Shown here piece by piece: positions 37,307-48,954 of a DNA stretch of 64,000 nt. Made by a program: the position numbers and the translations under genes. Source of the DNA: Thiobacillus sp. GTDB lineage: Bacteria; Pseudomonadota; Gammaproteobacteria; Burkholderiales; Thiobacillaceae. The stretch spans positions 1 to 64,000 of the forward strand of contig JAIBFA010000026.1 in the NCBI GenBank assembly GCA_019459325.1, given 5' to 3'. The notes beneath the pieces are model-generated. The model was not told where the DNA came from. It saw nothing but the letters and a program-made list of their open reading frames with translations, and searched no databases. Position 1 is the first letter of the stretch; every line of letters starts with the position of its first letter.

Positions 37307-37462
37307 TCAGGCGCACTGCGCGGGGATGCGTCGCAATACCCGGAATTCGATGAACAGCAGCGTCAGGCTGAACATCGACATGCGGCAGGTGCTGCCGCTG
37401 AAGAAACCCAGCGGCGAGCGGGACAAGCTCAGGCTCACGCTGGTGGCTCGACCTACTTGCAT
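37307..37462 (-). CDS. Small protein, second of a tandem paralogous pair
   Basis: A 51-residue open frame starting MQVGRATSVSLSL and ending IPAQCA. Its ATG shares its A with the TGA of the preceding 50-residue gene, which implies coupled translation. Residues 10-48 align without gaps to that neighbour with 19 identities in 39, including SP, F.G.T.RMS, SL.L.F..F and R.PA, so the two arose by tandem duplication and both have stayed open. No signal peptide; a moderately hydrophobic stretch MSMFSLTLLFIEFRVL may associate with membrane. Function unknown to me. Stop codon is two bases from that of the histidine kinase on the other strand. Confidence 0.65.
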   Translation of the reverse strand: MQVGRATSVSLSLSRSPLGFFSGSTCRMSMFSLTLLFIEFRVLRRIPAQCA

Positions 37463-37614
37463 CAGGCGGCCGGCTGGCGGGCAAACAGGGAGAACTGCAC
37501 GAACATCAGCGACAGGCTGGTCAGACTCATGCGCTCGGTCTGGCCGTGAAACCAGGCAAAGGGAGACGAGCTGAGTTCGAGAACCAGTTGATTTTGGCCG
37601 AATTGAAGTTTCAT
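37462..37614 (-). CDS. Small protein, first of a tandem paralogous pair
   Basis: A 50-residue open frame, MKLQFGQNQLVLELSSSPF at the N-terminus and FSLFARQPAA at the end. A perfect AAGGAG lies seven bases before the ATG, and a sigma-54-type promoter (TGGCAC-N5-TTGCA) lies 37 bases upstream, so a real gene is likely despite its size. A hydrophobic segment RMSLTSLSLMFVQFSLF covers the C-terminal third; no signal peptide or cysteine. The paralogue follows directly in a TGATG overlap. I do not recognise the family. Confidence 0.75.
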   Translation of the reverse strand: MKLQFGQNQLVLELSSSPFAWFHGQTERMSLTSLSLMFVQFSLFARQPAA

Positions 37615-37650
37615 GATGATCTCCTTGGAGGGGTTGCTTGCCTGTTTACT

Positions 37651-37666
37651 TGCAACGCCTGTGCCA
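37651..37666 (-). promoter_or_regulatory. Sigma-54-type promoter for the tandem small genes
   Basis: On the minus strand TGGCAC AGGCG TTGCA: the -24 TGGCAC and -12 TTGC(A/T) elements of RpoN promoters with correct spacing; the only departure from the usual TGGCACG-N4-TTGCW is A for G at position seven. Predicted start is near 37640, leaving a short leader that holds AAGGAG and the ATG at 37614. Confidence 0.65.
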
Positions 37667-37889
37667 GTCGGATGCGGGTGGGGATGCTGGAAATAAGCGC
37701 CAACAAAACAACAGCTTGCTGGTACAGGCTTGAAAGGGGCGCTAGGCTTTGTTGCACGGGTTGACGGAAAACCGTCACCCCGTGTCGAAGCGGCAAACAG
37801 CCGCACCCTGAGCAGGCCGGAATGAAACAACAGGGTAGAATCCGGCTTTCGATTTGGGCGGGGCGTGTCCTGCGCGCCGCATCTTCTGC

Positions 37890-39854
<1,965 letters not shown>

Positions 39855-39975
39855 GTTTGCACCCAACATGCCTTGCCTATGAGAAACATTGCTTAGCTTG
39901 AATGGAGGCTGGTATGTCGGGTTTTTTTACAGACTGGCTTGTTTAAGGTGCATACACGGACAGGCATTCGAGTAT

Positions 39976-39998
39976 TTTCAATATTTAAGATATTGAAA
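39976..39998. promoter_or_regulatory. Palindromic operator-like site upstream of the PEP-CTERM gene
   Basis: TTTCAATAT and ATATTGAAA form a perfect 9-bp dyad around TTAAG. It lies 89 bases before the PEP-CTERM start in a markedly AT-rich 230-base gap. A regulator-binding site is the simplest reading; no U-run follows, so it is not an intrinsic terminator. Confidence 0.45.
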
Positions 39999-40086
39999 TA
40001 AATGTGGAAAATTATTCCCGCGCGACCGACGGCATGGATGGTGCTTGGTGCATTCCTGTACGCACCAATTCAGGGACTAATAAAAA

Positions 40087-40845
40087 ATGATTTTTCGCAT
40101 AGCCGCTCCTCTCCTGGTTCTGTTTGTGTATGGCCAGGCCATGGCTACGACCTTTCAGATCGACCCAACACAAAGTGAGGTTCGTGCTTATGTGCCGAGT
40201 TGGGAAAGTCAGCGCTCATATAACAATTGGTGGGAACCTGGATTAACTGACCCCGATACCGGATTGCCTATTCCAGAACCTGAACTCTATGACTGGACAT
40301 TAACCTGGCCACTCACTCCTTTCTCCATTCAAGGACAGTTTCAGTTGGACGAGCAGAAATCACCCTGGGTTCAGGATGTTAGCCGGCTCCAGCTTTCCAA
40401 TCTGAATATCATCAGCGATGTGCCGGATTACGCCGACTTCAGCTTGGATATGGCCACACTGCTTTCATACACACCATCTAGCCAACATGTCCAATGGAGT
40501 AGTGGTGTTTGCTATGACGATAATTTTTATGGAGGCAACTGGTCATGCACTGGTTTTCAGAATGGGATCGTGTGGGAAGTAGAGGGTGGTTTCGACGGGG
40601 AGACTCTGGATATTTCAGGGTACTTCTGGGGAGTGATGACGCCGGAGCCCTACGACTACAACACTTTCACTGAATTAGCCGACACGACCCCTCCCGACTA
40701 TCTGGTTAATTTCGACGGTGTAAATGGGCTTTATACATTTCATGTTGTTGCGGTGCAGAGCGTGCCTGAGCCAAAAACCTTCATTCTGATGTTTGCGGGT
40801 TTTCTGCTGATTATGGCCAGACTGCAATATACGAAGAGGGTGTAA
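40087..40845 (+). CDS. PEP-CTERM sorting domain protein
   Basis: A 252-residue exported protein with the PEP-CTERM sorting tail: VPEPKTFILMFAGFLLIMARL then a short basic end (YTKRV), at residues 226-252. Such tails are processed by exosortase (EpsH/XrtA) systems in biofilm-forming Gram-negatives. Signal peptide residues 1-20 ending AMA. The mature domain is acidic, rich in Trp, Tyr, Asp and Ser with three cysteines or fewer, and matches no domain I recognise. Base and codon use are visibly more AT-rich than in the neighbours on both sides (uup-like gene and glyQ), and no exosortase or polysaccharide gene is nearby, so it may be acquired or fast-evolving. Confidence 0.85.
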   Translation: MIFRIAAPLLVLFVYGQAMATTFQIDPTQSEVRAYVPSWESQRSYNNWWEPGLTDPDTGLPIPEPELYDWTLTWPLTPFSIQGQFQLDEQKSPWVQDVSRLQLSNLNIISDVPDYADFSLDMATLLSYTPSSQHVQWSSGVCYDDNFYGGNWSCTGFQNGIVWEVEGGFDGETLDISGYFWGVMTPEPYDYNTFTELADTTPPDYLVNFDGVNGLYTFHVVAVQSVPEPKTFILMFAGFLLIMARLQYTKRV

Positions 40846-40977
40846 TCGCTGTTTAGCATCACCCGATAAGACCCAGGCAATATCAAGGGGCGTTCTGCCC
40901 AATTCTGCGGTTTCCAACCAGGGCGATTACGTAAACCACGTTAAAATGCGGCTTTCTCCGATTGTCGCTAATCCGCC

Positions 40978-41909
<932 letters not shown>

Positions 41910-41913
<4 letters not shown>

Positions 41914-44024
41914 GCGCTCAGAATTTGCTGGTTGAATTGTTCGTCGAGGAACTGCCGCCCAAGGCGCTGAAGAAACTGGGTGAGAGCTTTGCTGCCGCGT
42001 TGGCCGAGAGCCTGGTTGCTCAGGGGCTGGCCGAGGCGGCTGCTGCCGTCACGAATTTCGCTTCACCGCGTCGACTTGGCGCACACGTCGCCGGTGTGCT
42101 GACGCGTGCCGCCGACAAGCCGGTATCGACCAAGCTGATGCCGGTCAGTGTTGGTCTCGACGCGGACGGCAAGGCCACCCCCGCGCTCATCAAGCGTCTG
42201 GCCGCCTTGGGCGCCGATGAATCCGCTGTCGGTCAGTTGCGCCGGGCGGCGGACGGCAAGAACGAGGCGCTGTTCCACGACAGCATCGCACCCGGCACGA
42301 CGCTCGCCGACGGCCTGCAGCGTGCGCTCGAAGCGGCGATGGCCAAGCTGCCTATCCCGAAAGTGATGGCCTACCAGTTGGAAGACGGCTGGAGCAGCGT
42401 CAACTTTGTGCGTCCGGTACATGGCCTGGTCGCGCTGCACGGCGCCGACGTCGTGCCGATCTCGGTGCTCGGCCTTGAGGCCGGCCGCATGACGCAGGGG
42501 CACCGTTTCGAAGCGCGGGTGAGCCCGGTCATGCTCACCAACGCGGACTGCTATGCCCTGCAAATGGAGAGCGAAGGCGCCGTGATCGCAAGCTTCGCCG
42601 AGCGCCGCGCCGAGATCGTCCGCCAGTTGCAGGCTGCCGCTGCACCGCTCGGCCTGAAGCCGATCGAGGATGACGCTTTGCTGGACGAAGTGACCGCGCT
42701 GGTCGAGCGCCCCAATGTGCTGGTCGGCAAGTTCGAGGAGGCTTTCCTCGACGTGCCGCAGGAATGCCTGATCCTCACCATGAAGGCGAACCAGAAATAT
42801 TTCCCGCTGCTGGATGCGGCGGGCAAACTGACCAACCAGTTCCTGATTGTCTCCAACATCACGCCCGACGATGCGTCGGCCGTGATCCAGGGAAACGAAC
42901 GCGTGGTGCGTCCGCGTCTGGCCGATGCCAAGTTCTTCTACGATCAGGACCGCAAGAAGACGCTGGAGTCTCGTATACCCGGGCTGGCCAAAGTGGTTTA
43001 TCACAATAAGCTTGGTACCCAGCTAGAACGGGCGGAGCGTGTGATAGGAATCGCAAGTCAGATCGGATATGGATTAACCAATCGCGGGCTAGGTGGCGAA
43101 GAGTTACACATACTCGCGGATCGTGCTGCTCTTCTGGCCAAAGCTGATTTGCTGACCGACATGGTCGGTGAGTTTCCAGAGTTGCAGGGCATCATGGGCC
43201 GCTACTATGCCCTGCACGACAGGGAAGATGTACTGGTCGCTGAGGCCATCGAAGACCACTACAAGCCACGTTTTTCTGGTGACGAACTGCCGCGTAGTGA
43301 TGTCGGCGTTTGCGTGGCGCTTGCTGACAAGCTGGAAACGCTGGTTGGCATGTTTGGAATTGGAGAAAAACCCACCGGCGATAAGGATCCGTTCGCGCTG
43401 CGCCGCCATGCTCTAGGCATTATCCGCATTCTGATTGAACGCGATCTACCATCTGAGCTAAGTGATCTGTTGATACTTGCGGCCACGAGGTGTGGGTTTT
43501 CCGAGGATGTCACGGGCCAAGTCGCAACTTTTATGTTCGAGCGCCTTTCCGGGATGCTGCGTGAACAAGGCTACTCGGCACAGGAAGTCGATGCAGTCGT
43601 TGGCCTGAGGCCTCAACGCTTGGGCGATATTCCCAAACGACTCGCCGCGGTACGAGCCTTTGCAGATTTGCCCGAAGCCTCTGCGCTTGCTGCCGCAAAC
43701 AAGCGCGTCGGCAATATCCTGAAGAAAGCTGAGGGCGAAGTGGGCGCCACGGCCGATCCGGCGCGTTTCGTCGAGTCGGCGGAGAAGGCACTGTTCGAGG
43801 CGCTCGGCGAGATTGCACCGCGTGCCGACGCCGCCTTCGAGGCCGGCGACTACACAGCGTCGCTGCAGAAGCTCGCCGCGTTGAAGGCCCCGGTCGATGC
43901 CTTCTTCGACAGCGTGATGGTCAACGCCGACGATCCCGTGCTGAAGGCCAACCGCCTGGCGCTGCTGAACCAGCTGCACCAGACCATGAACAAGGTGGCG
44001 GACTTGTCGCGTCTGGCGGCGTAA
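41910..44024 (+). CDS. glyS: Glycyl-tRNA synthetase beta subunit
   Basis: Beta subunit that recognises tRNA-Gly, 704 residues. [20 protein letters not shown] at the N-terminus, [39 protein letters not shown] and [23 protein letters not shown] are typical, with the anticodon-binding DALR-like domain at the end. The start at the ATGA overlap is preferred to an upstream frame inside glyQ. Codon use changes sharply between about 42970 and 43700: codons such as CTA, ATA, TTA and AGT become common and two 60-base lines I counted are 50% G+C, against 67% in glyQ. The protein reads normally through this segment. Confidence 0.96.
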
Positions 44025-44034
44025 TATTTCACCT

Positions 44035-44577
44035 ATGAAGCTCATCATTCTCGATCGCGACGGCGTCATCAATTTCGGCTCCGCCCAGTTCATCAAGACT
44101 CCGGAAGAATGGAAGCCCATTCCCGGCAGCCTGGAAGCGATCGCGCGGCTGACGCGCGAGGGCTGGCGCGTGGTGGTGGCCACCAATCAGTCCGGGCTGG
44201 CGCGCGGGCTGTTCGAGATGGCGACGCTGAACGCCATTCACGCCAAGATGCACAAGGCGGTGGCGCAGGCGGGCGGACGCATCGAGGCGGTGTTTTATTG
44301 CCCGCACTCTGCCGACATGGACTGCGGCTGCCGCAAGCCGAAGCCGGGGCTGTTCGACGAGATTGCCGCGCGTTACGGCCGCGACCTGCAGGACGTGCCT
44401 GCGATCGGCGATTCACTGCGCGACCTGCTGGCGGCGGCGAGCGTAGGAGCGAGCCCGTTTCTGGTCAAAACCGGCAAGGGCGAAAAAACCCTGGCGGCGG
44501 GCGGACTGCCTGAAAACACCCCGGTTTTTGCCGATTTGAGCGAGGCCGTCGAATACCTGCTCAAGGTTGCGGCATGA
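44035..44577 (+). CDS. gmhB: D-glycero-D-manno-heptose 1,7-bisphosphate phosphatase GmhB
   Basis: HAD-family phosphatase of ADP-heptose synthesis for LPS core. LDRDGVINFG gives catalytic Asp7 and Asp9; NQSGLARGLF is motif 2; the Zn loop CPHSADMDCGCRKPKPGLF and IGDSLRDL (motif 4) are present. 180 residues is typical. Its stop overlaps the acyltransferase start by four bases, so lipid and LPS genes are coupled here. Confidence 0.93.
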   Translation: MKLIILDRDGVINFGSAQFIKTPEEWKPIPGSLEAIARLTREGWRVVVATNQSGLARGLFEMATLNAIHAKMHKAVAQAGGRIEAVFYCPHSADMDCGCRKPKPGLFDEIAARYGRDLQDVPAIGDSLRDLLAAASVGASPFLVKTGKGEKTLAAGGLPENTPVFADLSEAVEYLLKVAA

Positions 44578-45296
44578 ACCTGATCCGCTCGCTGGTTTTC
44601 GCGGTGTTGCAAACCGCGCTGACGATCTTTTTCAGCGTGGTTGCGCTCTTCAGCTTCCCGTTTTCGGCGCACGCGCGCTATCGGCTGATCACCGGCTACA
44701 ACCATCTTGTGATCAAGCTGGCGAGTTGGGTGCTCGGCATCCGTTATGTCGTGGAAGGGCGGGAAAACCTGCCGAACCAACCGGCCATCATCCTCGCCAA
44801 GCATCAGTCGGCGTGGGAAACCGTCGCGTTTCTGTTCCTGTTTCCGCCCGTCTCGCCGGTCATCAAGCAGGAGTTGCTCAAGGTGCCGTTCTTTGGCTGG
44901 GCATTCCGCATGCTCTCGCCTATCGCCATCGATCGAGGCGCGGGGCGCGAGGCGCTGAAGCAGATCGTCAAACAGGGCAAGGAAAAGCTCGCACAGGGGT
45001 TCTGGGTGCTGGTGTTTCCCGAAGGCACGCGCGTTGCGCCCGGCGAAAAAGGCCGCTATGGCATCGGCGGCAGCTGGCTGGCGGCGGAAACCGGCGCGCC
45101 CATCGTGCCGGTGGCGCACAACGCCGGCGAAGTGTGGCCGAAGAACGCCTTCATCAAGTGCCCCGGCACCATCACCGTGCGCATCGGCCCGGTGATCGAC
45201 AGCACCGGCAAGAGCGCGGCCGAACTCACGCGCGCGGTGGAGGCCTGGATCGAAACCGAAATGGCGAGGCTGCCCCCTGCTGCCACACGCCAATAG
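44574..45296 (+). CDS. 1-acyl-sn-glycerol-3-phosphate acyltransferase (PlsC family)
   Basis: Membrane-bound acyltransferase of phospholipid synthesis, 240 residues. One N-terminal membrane helix (residues 5-28), the catalytic motif as KHQSAWET (H-x4-E, the variant seen in this betaproteobacterial subfamily instead of H-x4-D), and FPEGTRVAPGEKGRY (acyl-acceptor binding). Follows gmhB with an ATGA overlap. Confidence 0.92.
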   Translation: MNLIRSLVFAVLQTALTIFFSVVALFSFPFSAHARYRLITGYNHLVIKLASWVLGIRYVVEGRENLPNQPAIILAKHQSAWETVAFLFLFPPVSPVIKQELLKVPFFGWAFRMLSPIAIDRGAGREALKQIVKQGKEKLAQGFWVLVFPEGTRVAPGEKGRYGIGGSWLAAETGAPIVPVAHNAGEVWPKNAFIKCPGTITVRIGPVIDSTGKSAAELTRAVEAWIETEMARLPPAATRQ

Positions 45297-45336
45297 CGGT
45301 GTCCTGCAGATCGGCGACACCGCCGTCCCGTATCAG

Positions 45337-45984
45337 TTGCGGCGCTCGCGCCGCCGCCGCACGCTGGGCCTGACCGTCACCACCTGCGAGGTGCGCATTC
45401 ATGCGCCGAGTTGGACGCCGCGCGCCGAAATCGAATCCTATGTACGGCAGCAGCATGACTGGCTGCGCCGCGCCTGGGGCCGCATGCAGGAACGTGCGCC
45501 GCAACCCGAGAAGGCTTCCTTGGAGGAGGTGCAGTATTTGGGCCGCGCCCTCACGCTCGACATCCGGCCTTCATTATTCAGCGAGGTGCGGCGTCATGGC
45601 GACAGCCTGCGTGTGCACGCCCCGCTGGATGCCGATACCGGCGCGCTGATCCGTGACTGGTTGCTGGCCCGTGCCGAACGTCTGCTGGCCTGGCGGCTGG
45701 CACGCATCGCGCAGAAACTGGGGCGCGCGCCCAGCCGCTTCGCCCTGTCCGACGCACAGACGCAATGGGGCAGCTGCACCCTGCGGGGCCACATCCGGCT
45801 CAACTGGCGGCTGGTGCAGGCGCCGCTCACGCTGATCGACTACGTCGCTGCGCACGAACTCGCCCACCTCGTACACCTCGACCATTCGCCGCGCTTCTGG
45901 GCGCAGGTCGCCGTGCTGTGCCCCGATGCGCTTGCACGACGCGCGGAATTGCGCAAAATGAGTACCACGCTTTTTCAGGTCTGA
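45337..45984 (+). CDS. YgjP-type M48/DUF45 metallopeptidase
   Basis: A zinc peptidase-like protein of the SprT/YgjP group. The metal site is AAHELAHLVHLDHSPRFW (HExxH, with a further His) near residue 170; the segment SRFALSDAQTQWGSCTLRGHIRLNWRLV before it is diagnostic. The start is unclear: the TTG at 45337 is the first standard start codon in frame, but family-like sequence (VLQIGDTAVPYQLRRS) begins twelve codons earlier, where only CTG at 45304 is available; the frame is open back to 45196 inside the acyltransferase gene. Function in bacteria is not defined. Confidence 0.88.
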   Translation: MRRSRRRRTLGLTVTTCEVRIHAPSWTPRAEIESYVRQQHDWLRRAWGRMQERAPQPEKASLEEVQYLGRALTLDIRPSLFSEVRRHGDSLRVHAPLDADTGALIRDWLLARAERLLAWRLARIAQKLGRAPSRFALSDAQTQWGSCTLRGHIRLNWRLVQAPLTLIDYVAAHELAHLVHLDHSPRFWAQVAVLCPDALARRAELRKMSTTLFQV

Positions 45985-45988
45985 AATC

Positions 45989-46016
45989 ATGCGAATACTG
46001 CACACCATGCTGCGGG
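45989..46016 (+). repeat. Partial duplicate of the gloA 5' end
   Basis: ATGCGAATACTGCACACCAT and the next eight bases match the first 28 bases of gloA (46126-46153) at 24 positions. It is followed by a GC-rich palindromic stretch (TGCGGGC-GGC-GCCCGCA, then GGGGCCCCCGCAGGGGG) and 100 bases later by the intact gloA start, so a short insert lies between two copies of the gene's beginning. Confidence 0.7.
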
Positions 46017-46125
46017 CGGCGCCCGCAAGCGTTGGGCGAGGGGCCCCCGCAGGGGGATCGACCCGCTGGAGGGATGCCCCTGCCCGCATGTGGATGCGTC
46101 AAACGAAGCCAGAAGGGATTGCACC

Positions 46126-46539
46126 ATGAGATTACTTCACACCATGTTGCGGGTAGGCGATCTGGATCGCTCGATCGATTTCTACACGAACGTCCTCGGC
46201 ATGAAGCTGCTGCGCCGCAAGGATTACCCGGGCGGCAAGTTCACCCTCGCCTTCGTCGGGTACGACAGCGAAGACAAGGCTGCGGTGCTTGAACTGACCT
46301 ACAACTGGGGCGTGGACAGATACGAGGTCGGCAGCGGCTACGGACACATTGCCATCGAGGTCGACGACGCCTACAGCGCATGCGATGCGGTCGCGGCGAA
46401 GGGCGGCAAGGTATTGCGCCCGGCCGGGCCGATGTCGCATGGCACGACGGTCATCGCATTCATCGAGGATCCGGACGGCTACCCGATCGAATTCATCCAG
46501 AAGGGCACCGCCGGCTGGGTGAAGGAGTGGGCGGAGTGA
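46126..46539 (+). CDS. gloA: Lactoylglutathione lyase (glyoxalase I)
   Basis: Converts the methylglyoxal-glutathione hemithioacetal to S-lactoylglutathione. 137 residues, two beta-alpha-beta-beta-beta modules; metal ligands His5 ([15 protein letters not shown]), Glu in [10 protein letters not shown], His in GYGHIAIEV and Glu in YPIEFIQ. Ni2+-type bacterial length. Upstream lies a 46-codon open stretch starting with a degenerate copy of this gene's first codons and ending in a TGA overlapping the gloA ATG; I do not call that a gene. Confidence 0.94.
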   Translation: MRLLHTMLRVGDLDRSIDFYTNVLGMKLLRRKDYPGGKFTLAFVGYDSEDKAAVLELTYNWGVDRYEVGSGYGHIAIEVDDAYSACDAVAAKGGKVLRPAGPMSHGTTVIAFIEDPDGYPIEFIQKGTAGWVKEWAE

Positions 46540-46563
46540 AGACCTCCGCCCGCGCCGCAGCGA

Positions 46564-47163
46564 TCAACTGATGGCCTTGGTGATCAGCGGCACCAAGGGT
46601 TCCGGCAGCTTCACCTTGCCGGACAGGGCAAAGGCCTGGGCGTTCTTTGACATCTTCTTCCATGTCTTGCGGATGATCTCAAGCCACTTCGCTTCGTCGT
46701 ACTCGGGCTTGCTTTGCGCAAAGGCCAGCATGTAGTGCTCGATGAAGACCAGGCCGGCGATATCCTCCAGCATCTGCGTTTCCGGATTGCTCTTGATGCC
46801 GCGCTTGCCCACTGCCTTCTTGACGCGTTCGATCATCGCATCGTCATAGCCCGCCTCGCGCATCAGTTCGCCTGCGGTGTCTGCCTGGAACGAGTAAAGC
46901 CCGGTACGCCATGCGTGATAGCCTTCCTTGGTCATCGGGTAGGTGTTGCGTGGCACCTTCCAGCGCTGGATGTGCTGGGCGCGCACCGCCAGCTGTGACG
47001 CTTCGGACGCCTCCGGCGCAAAGCGGGCGATCATGTCCGACATGCGCTGGGCGTAAAGCAGTTCCTTCGGCTGGCCTTCGTCCAGATTGGGGTCTTGCGC
47101 ATTGGCGGCATCGAACAATGCCATCGTTCGACTGAAACGTTCCTGGTTCTCGATCATTTTCAA
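46564..47163 (-). CDS. DUF4202 domain protein
   Basis: A 199-residue protein of the DUF4202 family, function unknown. It has [18 protein letters not shown] at the N-terminus, [31 protein letters not shown] in the middle and [11 protein letters not shown] later; conserved His and Asp/Glu residues give it an HD-phosphohydrolase flavour, which is my inference. Its ATG overlaps the rsmA stop (ATGA), tying it to the lptD-surA-pdxA-rsmA unit. Confidence 0.85.
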   Translation of the reverse strand: MKMIENQERFSRTMALFDAANAQDPNLDEGQPKELLYAQRMSDMIARFAPEASEASQLAVRAQHIQRWKVPRNTYPMTKEGYHAWRTGLYSFQADTAGELMREAGYDDAMIERVKKAVGKRGIKSNPETQMLEDIAGLVFIEHYMLAFAQSKPEYDEAKWLEIIRKTWKKMSKNAQAFALSGKVKLPEPLVPLITKAIS

Positions 47164-47939
47164 CTCCTGGATTGCAGACTGCTCAGATGCCGGGTGATGG
47201 CCTCGTAATCGGCGACGGCAAGATTCTCCGCACGCTTGCCGGCGTCGATGCCGATCGCCGCGAAGTCTTCCGGCTTCATCAGGCTGCCCAGCGTGTTTCT
47301 CAGCGTCTTGCGGCGCTGCGAAAACGCGGCAGCGACCACGCGTGCAAACAGCGCCTCGTCGAGCGCGACGATTTCAGCCGGGGTTTTTGGAATCAGCCGC
47401 ACCACCGCCGAGTCGACCTTGGGCGGTGGGTTGAAGGCGGTGGGCGGCACGTCGAGCAGCCATTCCAGGTGAAAGCGGCGCTGCAGCATGATCGACAGCC
47501 GTCCGTAATCGCCGCTGGAGGGTTCGGCGACCATGCGTTCGACGACTTCCTTCTGTAGCATGAAGGTCATGTCGCGGATGTGCGCGGCAAACTCCATCAG
47601 ATGAAACAACAGCGGCGTCGAAATGTTGTAGGGCAGGTTGCCGATGATGCGCAGGTCGTGGCCCAGTGAACCGAAATCGAACTTCATGGCGTCGCAGCTG
47701 TGTACGGTCAGCCGCTCGGACGGCCAGGTTCTTTGCAGGCGCGCGACGATGTCGCGATCGAGTTCGACAGCATGCAGATGCGGCAGGCGTTCGAGCAGGG
47801 GGCGGGTCAGTGCGCCGAGACCGGGGCCGATTTCGACGACGGTTTCCCCGACCTGCGGATGAATGGCGTTGACGATGGCATGGATGATGCCGTCGTCGAT
47901 GAGGAAGTTCTGGCCGAAGCGCTTGCGCGGGGTATGCAT
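47160..47939 (-). CDS. rsmA: 16S rRNA dimethyladenosine transferase RsmA (KsgA)
   Basis: Dimethylates A1518 and A1519 of 16S rRNA late in 30S assembly. 259 residues: [22 protein letters not shown] loop [14 protein letters not shown] near residue 37, and the catalytic [14 protein letters not shown] (NxPY) near 112. Last conserved member of lptD-surA-pdxA-rsmA; one base separates it from pdxA. Confidence 0.96.
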   Translation of the reverse strand: MHTPRKRFGQNFLIDDGIIHAIVNAIHPQVGETVVEIGPGLGALTRPLLERLPHLHAVELDRDIVARLQRTWPSERLTVHSCDAMKFDFGSLGHDLRIIGNLPYNISTPLLFHLMEFAAHIRDMTFMLQKEVVERMVAEPSSGDYGRLSIMLQRRFHLEWLLDVPPTAFNPPPKVDSAVVRLIPKTPAEIVALDEALFARVVAAAFSQRRKTLRNTLGSLMKPEDFAAIGIDAGKRAENLAVADYEAITRHLSSLQSRS

Positions 47940-47940
47940 G

Positions 47941-48945
47941 CTAGCGGCTTGCGCCGGGCCCCTGCTGTGCCACCATGTCCATCGCCACCTCGATTGCCGT
48001 CATCAGGCTGCCCACTTCCGCACGCCCCGTGCCGGCGAGGTCGAGCGCGGTGCCGTGGTCGACCGAGGTCCGGATGAAGGGCAGCCCGAGTGTGATGTTC
48101 ACGCCGGCGCCGAAGCTGGCGTACTTGAGCACCGGCAGCCCCTGGTCGTGATACATCGCCAGCACGGCGTCGCAGGGAACGTGGCGGATGCGCGAGAACA
48201 GGGTGTCGGCGGGCAGCGGACCCACCAGATGCATGCCATCGCTGCGCAGACGCTCGAGCGCGGGTTCGATCAGGTCGATTTCCTCGCGTCCCAGATGGCC
48301 GGACTCGCCGGCGTGGGGGTTGAGGCCGGCCACCATGATGCGCGGCTGGGCAATGCCGAATTTGCGTTGCAGATCGGCGTGCAGGATGCGGATGACCTCA
48401 TCGAGCAACTCGGCGGTGATGGCATCGGCCACCTCGCGCAAGGGCAGGTGGGTGGTGGCGAGCGCGACGCGCAGGCCGCCGCCGGCGAGCATCATCACGA
48501 CCCGCTTCGTGCCACTGTGGTCGGCCAGGTATTCGGTATGACCGGTGAAGGCAAAGCCGGCGTCGTTGATGACGCCCTTGTGCACCGGTGCGGTGACGAC
48601 GGCGTGGTAGGAGCCATTCAGACAGCCCTCGATCGCGGCGTCGAGCAGGGCCAACACGTGGGCGCTGTTGCCGGCGTCGAGCACGCCTGCGGTGACGGGC
48701 GCGGCGACCGGGATGTGGCGCACGTGCAGTGAACCGGCCCGATGCGCAGGGATGGCGTCGGTGGTGATGAACTCGACCGCGATGCCGAGCTGGACGGCTC
48801 GGGCCCGCAGCACCTCGATATCGCCGAGCACCGACAGGCGGCATGGCAGCGCCTGCTGCGACAGCGCGATGCAGAGGTCGGGGCCGATGCCGGCGGGCTC
48901 TCCGGCGGTGAGGGCGAGGACAGGCGTAGTCACGGCTTCACTCAC
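47941..48945 (-). CDS. pdxA: 4-hydroxythreonine-4-phosphate dehydrogenase PdxA
   Basis: NAD-dependent oxidation and decarboxylation in pyridoxal phosphate synthesis. 334 residues with [13 protein letters not shown] near the N-terminus, the metal-binding His in [50 protein letters not shown] and [23 protein letters not shown]. Standard position between surA and rsmA. Confidence 0.96.
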   Translation of the reverse strand: MSEAVTTPVLALTAGEPAGIGPDLCIALSQQALPCRLSVLGDIEVLRARAVQLGIAVEFITTDAIPAHRAGSLHVRHIPVAAPVTAGVLDAGNSAHVLALLDAAIEGCLNGSYHAVVTAPVHKGVINDAGFAFTGHTEYLADHSGTKRVVMMLAGGGLRVALATTHLPLREVADAITAELLDEVIRILHADLQRKFGIAQPRIMVAGLNPHAGESGHLGREEIDLIEPALERLRSDGMHLVGPLPADTLFSRIRHVPCDAVLAMYHDQGLPVLKYASFGAGVNITLGLPFIRTSVDHGTALDLAGTGRAEVGSLMTAIEVAMDMVAQQGPGASR

Positions 48946-48954
48946 CCACGGGGA

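Noticed and set aside
45989-46129. 46-codon open frame upstream of gloA as a gene
   Set aside because: Its first nine codons are a degraded copy of gloA and the rest is a palindromic insert; no ribosome-binding site is present.
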